Source of the DNA: Adineta vaga | Taxonomy: Eukaryota; Rotifera | DNA: 64,000 bases | Assembly (NCBI GenBank): GCA_021613535.1 | Contig: CP075493.1 | Coordinates: 14,508,001 to 14,572,000 of the forward strand | Direction: 5' to 3' | In this document: piece by piece, positions 37,528 through 47,567 of the stretch | How the letters are laid out: each line of letters starts with the position of its first letter | How positions within the stretch are numbered: position 1 is the first letter of the stretch | The notes under the pieces: generated by a model | Databases searched by the model: none | Told to the model about the DNA's origin: nothing | The model's input: only the letters and a program-made list of their open reading frames with translations | Translations under genes and position numbers: made by a program

Positions 37528-38925
37528 ATGGCATCAAATTCGCATAATGAAAAAGATAAAGAAAAAATTTTTCCATCATTTACAGAACTTCGTATTTATC
37601 CATCATTCACTGAAATTCGTGAACGATTCAATGCACCGCAAGTACAAAAAAAAAACAAACGAATTGATTTTCTATTTATAACAATGTAAATATCTTTGTT
37701 TTCTAGAATTTCAAAATGTATTTTCCACGTGAAGTTTATGATCAAATTGTTCAAGGAAGTCTTAGTGTTGAAGGAATCGATGTAGTTAGTCAAAATAGTG
37801 TAACAAAAGCAAATAATTTAGAAGGTCAAACGATTTTTATTCATCGTCCACGTGAAACACCAATTGAATGTCAAGTTATTCGTGCAAATGATCTCTTATT
37901 AAAAGATGTGAAAACACATCGATATATTCGTGCACAAAATCATGAACTTGAATATGTTCATATTCCTGAAGAAGAAGGCACAGAAGTGACATTTGCTTTA
38001 CGTCAACAAGGTGATGCAACTCTTTCATATCTTATCAATGGTAAGAGAATATTTGTATTACTTACTTATCATTTAATTGAAATTTTTTAAAGGAATCAAT
38101 TGGTCACCACGATACAATCTTAAAGTTGAATCAAATAATCATTCATTTGAAGCATGGGCTGATATGAAAAATAATACAAAACGTGATTATCAAATCAAAC
38201 ATACCGAATTATTTGGTGGTGATGTACATCTTCAACAATCACATCGTCCAGTTCGAGCATTACGACAATGTTGTATGAAATCCTGTTGTTGTGATTGTGC
38301 TGGTGGTGGTGCACCTACAATTCAAGCTGAAGGTGAACTAGCTGGTATTTATTGGTATTCAATTGATGAACCATTTGTTCTTATGCAACAATCAACATTC
38401 TCACTTCCTTTTGTTAAACCAACGATAAAATTAGAAAAATATTCTGGTTTACAAAATTATTTTCAAGAACAAACACAAAAAGGCAAATTTCAAAGAAAAT
38501 ATCGAATTGAATCCGATAGTTTTCTTCCTAAAGGAACTGTTACTATTCGTGAAGATGGTAGAGTCGTTGGTCAAGCACAATTAAATGATATATCTCAAGG
38601 TGAAAAACAAGATTTAGATTGTGGAAATGATCCTGATGTAAGTTTTACTCGACAAGTTAAAGTTTTGTCACAAAAAAGAGATCAAGCTTCATATGATATT
38701 CATTTAACAATTAAAAATTCCAAATCAAAACCGATCAAATATGAATATAAAGAAATAATCTCCTCAGCAAAATTTACCATTACACCAAAAGATACAAATC
38801 AAGAGAAAATTCAAATTATTAGTGAAGGTTTAGAAATTCTTGGAGAAGAATTACAAGCCAATAATGAACAATCATTTCATTATGAAGTTTTACTTGAGTA
38901 TAAAAATAATCAAGATCATTATTAA
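37528..38925 (+). CDS. DUF4139-domain protein
   Basis: Three exons, 37528-37641, 37707-38040 and 38093-38925, give 426 residues. The region DATLSYLINGINWSPRYNLKVE and SFEAWADMKNNTKRDYQIKHTELFGGDV, followed by strands ending in a long Lys/Glu-rich half (TFSLPFVKPTIKLEKYSG, RKYRIESDSFLPKGTVTIREDG), is the DUF4139 pattern seen in bacteria and animals. The N-terminal DUF4140 partner is missing. A Cys cluster (CCMKSCCCDC, then GGGAP) interrupts the domain and may bind metal or be palmitoylated. Biochemical function is unknown for the family. The 3' end is converged upon by a truncated opsin copy, produced by duplication with 41.2-41.7 kb. Confidence 0.75.
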
Positions 38926-39280
38926 AATTATCTCTAAGCTTATCTCGTTTGTTTTTCTTATCATTCTGATTCCGATTTTTCATTTTTTTATGCAAAACAA
39001 ATAATATGCTTATTTTTCATGATTGATTAAGAATAAATTAGTATTTTAACATCTTTTTTCGATTATAATCAAAAGACAAACGTTTAGAAAGAAAGTTGTA
39101 GAATTATTAGATAGATTGCGAATTTACCGGATTAGGATAACCACGCATACGTGCCATTTGTTTTGCTCCCGTTAATCCAATTCTATTCGATGATTTTGGT
39201 AAATATTGACATTAAGATGGTGACAGAATAAGGTGTCTACATGTTGTTATCGTAATGCCTTGATGAATTTCTTTCTGTCA
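38873..39280. repeat. Segmental duplication, copy A (DUF4139 3' end + truncated opsin 3' end)
   Basis: From CATTATGAAGTTTTA to CGTAATGCC this segment matches 41204-41716 in the same orientation, with internal deletions. It contains the last codons of the DUF4139 gene and, on the minus strand, the final opsin codons (39105-39190) and a small piece of TM6 (39225-39260). The opsin part is a pseudogene. Confidence 0.7.
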
Positions 39281-39798
39281 AAAGAGAACTTCAGCATTTT
39301 GTATCTTTATCTACGTAGAGGATCAATTAGTCAAGGTCATCATCTCTTTACTATAATACCTGTGCAGCATTATCTCATATGATAACTATATCCTCAATTG
39401 ATCTCGATTTTTAATAGTTAGTAATTCACTCACATCAACCATATGAGCTTTTACTGAGAAGATTTTTTATGATTATGATTCACATTAGAGAATGGTATGC
39501 ATATCGAATATCAATTACATTTTCTGTCGAAAATCATTCTTCAAAAAGAGGAGACGGTTTTAACAGTACAGATGTGTTCTATAATGGTGTTCATCATCTA
39601 TCACAAGAATTTTATTTATTTACAAATAATTTCTCTTTTAATCCAAACAAAAAGGACAAGTATTAACAGAGAAAAGTTTTTTATTTGATCAACACCATAT
39701 TACACTATCATTTTAGTATTTATCTTGAATCAACATTAACAAATACTCTATAACAGCAGATAACCATGCACCAAATTTCAAGTACTTCATTCTTGTTG

Positions 39799-40182
39799 TC
39801 AACATTTGTTTTGTCGCAGTAACAACGAATTCCTATCTAACAAACGATCAATTTTGTCATCCTGATTCAATAGATGCTGTTGCTGAAACAATAATTTTTC
39901 TGCAAGATATATTAATTTTTGTTCTTTAGCATATAATTCTTTTTCTTCCTCCACTCGATTTTGAACTTTACCATACGATTTCTCTCGAAGATCCAAAACT
40001 TCTTCCTGGTATAAATTAAATTTTTTTTCTTGATGCAAAAGTTGTTGCTGCAAGGTCAATATTTTATTATTTTGTTCTTCTATTATCATTTTGAAATCAT
40101 CTAATCGTGTTTGCACATGATTTTTTTTCGTTTTGAGTGGGCTATTTCCTAATTGCGACCGTTCAATTAAATTCAGCGATAA
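39799..40182 (-). CDS. Coiled-coil protein, final exon(s)
   Basis: After an acceptor at 40183-40184 (CTATTAG), about 127 codons run to the stop at 39799. The text is an almost continuous coiled coil (DFKMIIEEQNNKILTLQQQL, EEVLDLREK, RVEEEKELYAKEQKLIYLAEKL). The upstream exon is unresolved: the nearest coding stretch at 40255-40440 is also coiled coil but ends in its own TAG and does not join in phase. Function unknown. Confidence 0.45.
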   Translation of the reverse strand, partial: LSLNLIERSQLGNSPLKTKKNHVQTRLDDFKMIIEEQNNKILTLQQQLLHQEKKFNLYQEEVLDLREKSYGKVQNRVEEEKELYAKEQKLIYLAEKLLFQQQHLLNQDDKIDRLLDRNSLLLRQNKC

Positions 40183-40254
40183 CTAATAGTTTAAATAGAA
40201 AATATTTATTAACAAAGCAAAACATTTAAAAAAAGAAATTATTCTTCATCACTA

Positions 40255-40680
40255 CTATATATCTTTAGCATTTTTCAAAATGTCAATATAACGTTGAGAA
40301 ATAGTTCGTAAAACTTTCTGATAGGATTCGAAATCATGATTTTGAGTATATATCTTCTTTGCCATCATAAGTTTGTTATCATCTTGTATATCTCTTTTTT
40401 CTTGGTCTTGTTGTTCGTATTTTTTCACCTGTATATTGATGAGACTAAACAAAGGAAAAAGTATTGTTTATTACCATGGTGCTATGGATTGTATCTCACT
40501 ACAGGTATATCCATTTTAAACTTTATGTCATAGTCAACGGATACCAACAAAAATGAACTACTTTACAAATAGACAGGCCAAACGAAAAGAAAATCGTCAT
40601 TGAATAATACTTACAGTATTCTTTGACTTGCACATCACAAATAACAATGAGAAGAAGGATAAATGTACGGATATATATCA
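40255..40680 (-). CDS. Possible small secreted helical protein (start and join uncertain)
   Basis: ATG at 40680 opens a signal-peptide-like MIYIRTFILLLIVICDVQV. A second open segment (after an acceptor near 40432) gives VKKYEQQDQEKRDIQDDNKL to LRTISQRYIDILKNAKDI with TAG at 40255. The two can join in phase 0 through donors at GTGCAAG or GTCAAAG, giving roughly 80 residues. No family recognised. Confidence 0.35.
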
Positions 40681-40747
40681 TTTCAAGCTGACGATAAAAG
40701 AAGGTACAACTGCAGTCTAGTTACACCCTCCCCTACACCCTTACCCA

Positions 40748-40922
40748 GATCGACAAATCCAATTGGATTCCGTCAGTAAAATTTCCGTCGGAAGCTGCAG
40801 ATTTTATGAACGTTCTTTTAACTATATTTTATTACGGTCTTATGGCCACCTGTCGGATCTGTCAAAATCCGTTTTCTGGAAACTACAGGATCCTATGTTG
40901 GATCCGATCGGATTGGTCGACC
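40748..40922. mobile_element. Short TIR element (MITE-like)
   Basis: GATCGACAAATCCAATTGGA at the left is mirrored at the right end by the complement of GATCCGATCGGATTGGTCGAC (about 20 bp with four mismatches), enclosing about 130 bp that is richer in G+C than the surroundings. No coding potential. The target-site duplication is not obvious. Confidence 0.4.
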
Positions 40923-41203
40923 TGTGTACGTTGGATGTGATAGTGTGACTAAAGTGCTGTTATATCCAAGTAGTTTTTTGAACAGGTATGAAGGAAAATT
41001 TCTTAATATGAACACTTCTCAAGGTAACAACGATGGAATTCATCTTTCCAATAATGATTCGTTCATTTTATCAACCAAAAACAAAACTAAAGAGAAAATT
41101 CTGACGCTTAAAAGTTGAGATCGAAAAATCTTTTGCATTGCAAACAAAAATTGTTTCATGTTAAACCGACTAGCAATGAAACGTGCAATGAATTACTTCA
41201 TTT

Positions 41204-41716
41204 TCATTATGAAGTTTTATAACTTGAATATAAAAATAATCAAGATCATTGTTAACTTTACCGATAAACTTTTCTACAATTCATTTTTCATGATTGATTA
41301 AGAATAAATTAGTATTTTAACATAATGTTTCGTTGAATCAAAAGACAAACATTTAGAAAGAGAGTTGTAAAATTATTGGATAGATTGCGAATTCACCGAA
41401 TGAGGATTACCCCGCATACGTGCCATTTGTTTTGTTCCCGTTAGTCCAACTCTGTTCGATGGCGCAACATTTGCATCTAATTCAATACGATTCACAAATC
41501 GCAGTTTGTAATGTGTTGATGTACCAATATAAAGTAATGGAATCCATATAGCTGATGATTTAGCAAATATTGATGAGATTGATGTTATGATTGGGGGTGT
41601 TCCATAATCTTCGCCTAGAAATATTGATATTAGTACTGCGACAGAATAGGGTGTCCATGTAATGAAAAATCCACATGTTGTTATTGTAATACCTAGATGG
41701 ATTTATTTCTTAAAGA
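41204..41716. repeat. Segmental duplication, copy B (DUF4139 tail relic + opsin 3' end)
   Basis: The mate of 38873-39280. Here the opsin end is intact while the DUF4139 side is only about 60 bp of decayed tail (41204-41260). Confidence 0.7.
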
Positions 41717-42598
41717 ACAATCAATAATTTTCTTACTTTTAAGAATTCTTCTTTCCATTTCAATTCGTTTTCGACTAAAACTTTGTTGAATTCCTCGTTC
41801 AAGTTTTTCTCTCATACGTCGAAGACCAATCATTGTTGTTGTATTCGTTCCAATAAGAATTATTAATGGAATACAATAAATAAATATAAATATAACAATA
41901 GTAAATGATATATATGATGGACGACGATCATACCAACTTATACAACATGATGTTCGACCGACCTTGAACAAAGGAAAACAATACAATACGAAGTTTTCCG
42001 AGGAAAAAATCTTACTTCCATTGTATATTCATTCCATCCAAATAGAGGCATCATTGTCCATAAAAAACTTATAAATAAAACAATACATGAAGCAATAATT
42101 GATTTTCTAACCTAAATTACTCTCCTTTTTTTGAAAATTTTCTCTAAGTATTCGAATTTCTCTTACAGTAATTGTATTTGCATTTAATGGTCTGATGATA
42201 ATATAACATCGACTTATACTAACTGCACATAGTAAATAAGCACTTGCAGTTCCATATAGAAATCCAATAATTCCATCAATGTAACAACCAATTCGTCTAT
42301 ACAACCATTGACAGTAAATAGATGATGTACCTGTTAATGGTAATAATGTACATGAAGCAAGTAAACCGATTCCTGTAATAAACATAACAAAGATATTTGG
42401 TGGTGAACGAAGTTCTTTATATCGAACAAAACTATAGAGTAATGAACCATTGGAAAGAATTCCAATAAATGATGATAAACATAAATAAATTCCAAATAAA
42501 CGAATAATACTACAATTGATTGGTGCTGATTGACTCCAAAATAAATCATCATCACGATTTAATTCTTTGAAATTGATTATTGATTGATTAAACAACAT
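41373..42598 (-). CDS. Opsin (rhodopsin-like GPCR with retinal lysine)
   Basis: Four exons, 42598-42167, 42111-42016, 41962-41737 and 41692-41373, join in phases 0, 0, 1 into 357 residues with seven hydrophobic segments. Opsin hallmarks: the TM7 Lys in FAKSSAIW (residue 296), the loop-2 set PLFGWNEYTME...SCC with Glu176 six residues before Cys182, and Cys105 at TM3 as disulphide partner. TM6 has ITWTPY. Two activation motifs are unusual: TM3 ends SRC instead of D/ERY, and TM7 has IPLLY instead of NPxxY; TM2 lacks the usual Asp. It probably binds retinal covalently, perhaps as a photoisomerase-like or weakly coupled opsin (inference). N-terminal Asn sites are present. The tail is short, without Cys. 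Confidence 0.75.
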
Positions 42599-44190
42599 AT
42601 TTGTGTACAATCTAAAACCTGACTACGATTATTGTTAATCTTTTTTTGCCAAGAAAATCTTGAAAATGAAAAATTGTCGCAGTATAATCCGATTATATAA
42701 TGAACAGGATGTGAGAGATTTATTTTCACTAAAAATAAAAGTCGTTTTTAGATAATAAAGTATTTAATCAGAAGTGAAGGTTTTAAATGAATTCTTGAAT
42801 AACATAACTTATTTATACTCAAAGCTATTCATAAAAATACAACGAAATAGAATTGAATCTTTTGTAGAGGAAAAAAATCAGGGAGAATTTTTTCCGCATT
42901 ATTATTTTGAAAGAAAATGGAAAACGACGAGATTTTTTTAATTATTAAAGGACTAAGTAGGAAACATTATAAAGAAAAGGAAGACGGTTGGAGATTTTCT
43001 TTTAATACTTATGGTTGATTCAGTTAAATCGCAGTTTCATCGAGAAAAAAACAGTTTCTATCATTTGACAACATACGGAAAATTTTTATGTCTGTTGATT
43101 AAAAGAAATTCTTGAAAATAATTGAAAAACAAAGTGAAGTGGCATTAACTTTAAGCTGATGATCATTATAAACTCAAGTACCTCGATTTCATCTAAAAGA
43201 TTCATAAATTTTGATTTTATCTATCGGTGCATGTTAACAAACAATTTCAAATAAATAATAGTCAACCAAATAATTGAATGTTTAACACTAGATTGATTTG
43301 GGTTAATAATTTCCGATTCGTGATTCTTATCATTCATTCATTCAAGTCTATGACTTTTGAGTGATACGGAAAACATTTCCTATGATCTGTAACGCAAGAT
43401 TTTCGATAGACGACCTGTATTATAGCAAATTTTTCAAAAGAAATTAAGTCATGGTTTGTCAAAGAGGATTAAAAAAGGATTTCCTAACTCATATGAAAAT
43501 AATATTTTCATGCATAAATTTTGAAAATTGGCCGTGCCATAATTACAGATCCACTTCATCAAAAATGCATTTTTTGATCTCGTGACATTGCTAGAAGTAG
43601 TTGCTCAAAAACATATCAGCAGTCCTTTCATTATCTATATTATATTGGATGATCTCTTCGTAAAATTTTATGTATACCCTTACAAACTACACAGTAGTGA
43701 AAATAATTTCAATCGCGGTGACGTCATCCTATAACGATATGTCAGATAGTCGAAAATGTATTTTGCGTAAAGAAGATCTGTGCTTAGGTACAGTCAATTT
43801 TCATAAATTTGTAGTTATTCTACGACAATCAGACAAACGGAAATAGGATGTTAGACTGGTAGAAAGAACTCATTTAGTCTCACGTTTACAGACCACTAGT
43901 TGATCATTATCTTTTGTTTCGAAGATGATATAAAGATTTTTATATACACGACTATAGGATGTCTATAATTTTGGCTATTCTTGTATGTCCAATGATTAAT
44001 CAACGACATCTTTCGTGAAACAACTATTTTCATAAAATTTTCCTTATTCGTTCTTGCTTGTCCTTTCTTGTATATAATAGTTCTTTTCTCTCAGAAATTA
44101 GATGATGGTTTTTTTTCATGTTTGAAAGAATGAAAAGAAACATCTTATCAGTTTTAATCAAAGCCCAAAAAAATGTTAAATAAATAAGAG
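42599..44190. other. Intergenic
   Basis: AT-rich 5' flanks of the divergent opsin and glycosyltransferase genes. No further gene or repeat recognised. A CRE-like TGACGTCA word (GGTGACGTCATCC) is at 43718. Confidence 0.45.
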
Positions 44191-45126
44191 ATGAAAATTT
44201 ATGATACAATTTTCTCAGTATTCAAACCGAATAATTCTTCGATGATTTTTAAAATGAGAATTCGTCCTGTTTTAACTATTTTATTGATGTTAATTCTAAT
44301 TTTATTTCTCTGGCAAATGACATTAATTTTGTTAACAGTTAATGATTTAGTACGTGGAATTGATACTCATTCAATTGATCAACAATTAAATGAAACAAAT
44401 CGAAACATTCCTTTTCGAATTCATCAAATGTGGAAAACAACTGATTTATCGTCTTATCCAATTAATAATTCTCATCATATTTGGAAATCTTTTTTTCCAG
44501 AATATCAAATTTATTTATGGACAGATGAACAAATTGAAAAATTAATTTTGAAAAATGAATATAAATATTTATATTCAATTTATAAATCTTTTATTTACTC
44601 AATTCAACGTGCTGATCTAGCAAGATTGATTATTCTTCATTCATTTGGTGGAATCTATGCTGATTTAGATGTTTATCCACATGGAACAAATCTTGAAAGT
44701 CTTATTTCAAAGAATGTATCATTTATAATTGGAAAATCATCATCTGATATTTGTTTAGTTAATCATTTTATGATTAGTGAAAAAAATTCACCTATTCTTT
44801 CATATATTCTTCAAAATATTCCAAAAAAGTCGTTTTTTAAGCAAATTTATGTTCTTCCATATCTGGAAGTATTTTCAACTGGATCAATTTATTTAACAAA
44901 TATCATTCGAAATATTCATGATAAAAGATTAATAATTTTATCAAAAGATGATTTATCACAATATATTTATCATGATGCAGGAAGATCATGGCATTTATTT
45001 GATGGTTATTTAATAAATCAAATTGATGCACATCCACGACGTTTTATCTTCGTTATTCTCATTGTTTTCGTTATTTGTTGTATTAAATTCAAAAAATGTC
45101 TTCGTATATCAAATCAATTACGATAG
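44191..45126 (+). CDS. DXD-containing glycosyltransferase (GT32 / Och1-MIPC synthase-like)
   Basis: Intronless, 311 residues. Type II topology: a TM helix at about residues 27-50 (LTILLMLILILFLWQMTLILL), then the catalytic domain. The Gly_transf_sug core is complete: IPFRIHQMWKTT, HHIWKSFFPEYQIYLWTD, IQRADLARLIILHSFGGIYADLDVYP with the nucleotide-sugar DXD at 158-160. A late D-x-A-G-R-S-W-H-L motif and a second hydrophobic segment near residues 284-302 resemble fungal inositol-phosphoceramide mannosyltransferases (SUR1/CSH1). A Golgi transferase using GDP- or UDP-sugar is expected; donor and acceptor cannot be told. Absence of introns and fungal-like architecture leave transfer from fungi or bacteria possible. 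Confidence 0.85.
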   Translation: MKIYDTIFSVFKPNNSSMIFKMRIRPVLTILLMLILILFLWQMTLILLTVNDLVRGIDTHSIDQQLNETNRNIPFRIHQMWKTTDLSSYPINNSHHIWKSFFPEYQIYLWTDEQIEKLILKNEYKYLYSIYKSFIYSIQRADLARLIILHSFGGIYADLDVYPHGTNLESLISKNVSFIIGKSSSDICLVNHFMISEKNSPILSYILQNIPKKSFFKQIYVLPYLEVFSTGSIYLTNIIRNIHDKRLIILSKDDLSQYIYHDAGRSWHLFDGYLINQIDAHPRRFIFVILIVFVICCIKFKKCLRISNQLR

Positions 45127-46329
45127 ATAAATGTCTTGTGAATATACAATACAGTACATGAAATTTTGAATTAAATAGTCTTTTATCTAAATATGACATT
45201 TAATAAACGATAATGAAAGATTTCATTACAGATTGCTAACAAAGTAATTAATTTGAAGAGAATAGAATTCTAATATCAAAGTCAATTGATTTAAAAAATA
45301 ACGATGTTGTTGAATTAAATTTAATTAACATAGGAGATTATAGAGAAAAGAGTCTTAAATCTAAGCTTGATATGATCTTGAGAACAGTCCTAATTAGAAA
45401 AGATTTACTTCGTGATATAATATACGGTTTACATTTCAAAAGCATAGTTTGTATAGATCTCTTCATTTTTAACCTAACTTGTTTTTTTCAATTTGATAGA
45501 ATTTTTCACCTGTGAATAAAAGGAGTATTTAAAATAATGGAAGCTTTTCATTAATGGGTATACGAAAAATCAAACTGATTGAAATTATAAGAAATTCGTT
45601 TGCAAGACACTGCTAAGTTCTGCTATAACTAATATATTATATATGATACATGTGTATTACAGAAGTTTCCTATTTCATTCTTTTAGTCTTATCAAATAGT
45701 TGTAATAGTTTTAAGGCAAACCAACTATAATATAATCGAAGTAGATTAAGATGACTTACATCGCTGAATATTTGTATATACTATGCAAGATATGAACTCT
45801 AAAAATATATTTAATTGAATATAGTTTGTTACTTTTTACTCCACGAGTTAGATCGACAATTTATTCTAAATAAATAAATCGCTTTTCCAAGGCATATATT
45901 CTGTTTCATTTACTAGCTTTCTTATCAACTGTTTTTTTTAACAATTCAGTGTTCATCATATGTCGATTTTCATTTCTATATCTGAAATTATATTGTTTTG
46001 GTATTGCAATTTATTAATTGTCAGATCAAAGGTATGAACAAAGACAATGATATTTTATATTATATCATATATTCATTCTATCTTTTGGATGTAGGTAAGA
46101 GCAAGAGTTTGAGTGAGAATAAAGTTAATATTGCTTTTTCTATTGATATCAAATTAGAAAATAACAAGGAATGTTAACCAGTATGCAAGAAGATAAAAGA
46201 AAAGAAGAATGTCAATTATATAACGCAGATCAATTGAAAATTCTCTTTTATTACGATGAGCAGCTAATGAAAGAGTATCGACAACATTCTTCATAAAGAA
46301 GATACAAAACTTTTATCAAAACAAATCAT
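45127..46329. other. Intergenic
   Basis: AT-rich; no gene, repeat or RNA recognised. Confidence 0.45.
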
Positions 46330-46412
46330 TTGAGGGTGTGGGTGTAGGCAAGAGTACGAATGTACCGAAAAGATCACCCACACTCTCACCCATCTACACA
46401 CTCCCAAGATTT
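46330..46412. repeat. G-rich fold-back element (copy 2)
   Basis: TTGAGGGTGTGGGTGTAG on the left faces CACCCACACTCTCACCC and ACACTCCCAAG on the right, able to form a hairpin. Same family as 11928 and 59282. Confidence 0.55.
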
Positions 46413-46469
46413 CCATGAAGCTTTTTTAATTGGTTGAAATGAGTCAACCGATGGAAATATTTTGTCAAT

Positions 46470-47000
46470 GGAAATATGCCAAATTGATTAGTAATCAGCG
46501 CATTTCTCAGTAAAATATTGTTCAAAATTGAAAAATAACGTGTGGAATCGATAGTGTTCGTGGATTTTGAGCGGAAAGAAGGTAAGAATGGGACTGATTA
46601 TGGGTGAAATCGGTCCAGAGGCGACTCCGTGCAGGAAAAACTGTATTTTTTTGTGTTTTGGGTGGTTTTGTGCGTGAAGAGAGGTACGTAGGAGATCGAA
46701 CATGGTTGGTATCGATAGAGCTCATCGAGCTCGATCTGGGACCAGTGAGACCGTACTTAGGATCCATTCAGATTTTTCTAAAATTTGGGTGTTTTTCGAT
46801 GTTTTTTCGCAGTTTTTTTAGTTTTCTTAGAGGTAAGGGGCGGTTACTTTCGGAAATATTTTTTTGAGAATCCATAGAGCTCGTCGAGTTCTACTTGGAT
46901 CCAGTATGAACAGAGTTGGAACGCATACTCGTGCGAATCTGGCCTGGCCAAGGTCGAATCCGGAGCTAAGATATCCTACGTACCACGAGAAATTATTAAA
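46470..47000. other. GC-richer anomalous island with internal repeat
   Basis: Composition differs clearly from the flanks. Two related 35-40 bp words begin ATAGAGCTCATCGAGCTCGA (46711) and ATAGAGCTCGTCGAGTTCTA (46874), each followed by TGGGACCAGT/TGGATCCAGT. Open frames occur on both strands but look like composition artefacts. It could be the remnant of a mobile element. Confidence 0.4.
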
Positions 47001-47515
47001 AATAATAAGACCATCAACGTTTTTTCTAGAGAATTCGACAAGAAAGCCTTTGATGAAAACTGTTTTGTTTATGGCAAACAATAGATGAAGAATACTGAAA
47101 AGTAAAGATCATATGAAGGCTCGCTAAGTTGTGAAACAATGATCAATTTCAGAGGCGAGTTATATTTGAAAACATATTTCAGTGGTATTACTTAGAACGT
47201 CATTCAAATCAACTACGCCAATGCAAAATGAGAAGCAGCTGCCTTATTCCCACTCCATCGACCTACGCAAAGTACCTATAAATCAAGTACTTGAATACGG
47301 CAATGTAATAGTCACAAACAGAAGTTTCTCGCGTACTTTCTTTCTCTTACATAGGTTTATTTTTAATTGATTTTCTCCATTGACTATATTTGTAACTTAA
47401 TCTCCCAAGTACAGAAGAATATGTAATGATATGAAAACAACAACACATGATACTAGCCAAATCCCAACAGGTGGCGTCTTAACTCCTTTTTTCTCTAACA
47501 TGGAGTATAAAAGCA

Positions 47516-47523
47516 ATCGGAAA
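47516..47523 (+). promoter_or_regulatory. TATA box of the exon-array gene
   Basis: TATAAAAG lies 45 bases upstream of the ATG at 47568, a strong TATA context (GGAGTATAAAAGC). Confidence 0.6.
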
Positions 47524-47567
47524 ATTCAATATTCTCTAATAAACCAACATCGAAAACATCATTCAAT

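Noticed and set aside
42107-42170. Apparent frameshift between TM3 and TM4 of the opsin
   Set aside because: A 55-nt intron (42166-42112, GTAAGA...TTTAG, phase 0) removes the out-of-frame part and gives a continuous opsin.
46488-47088. Several overlapping frames on both strands
   Set aside because: They arise from the local G+C-rich composition; no domain and mutual overlap on both strands.
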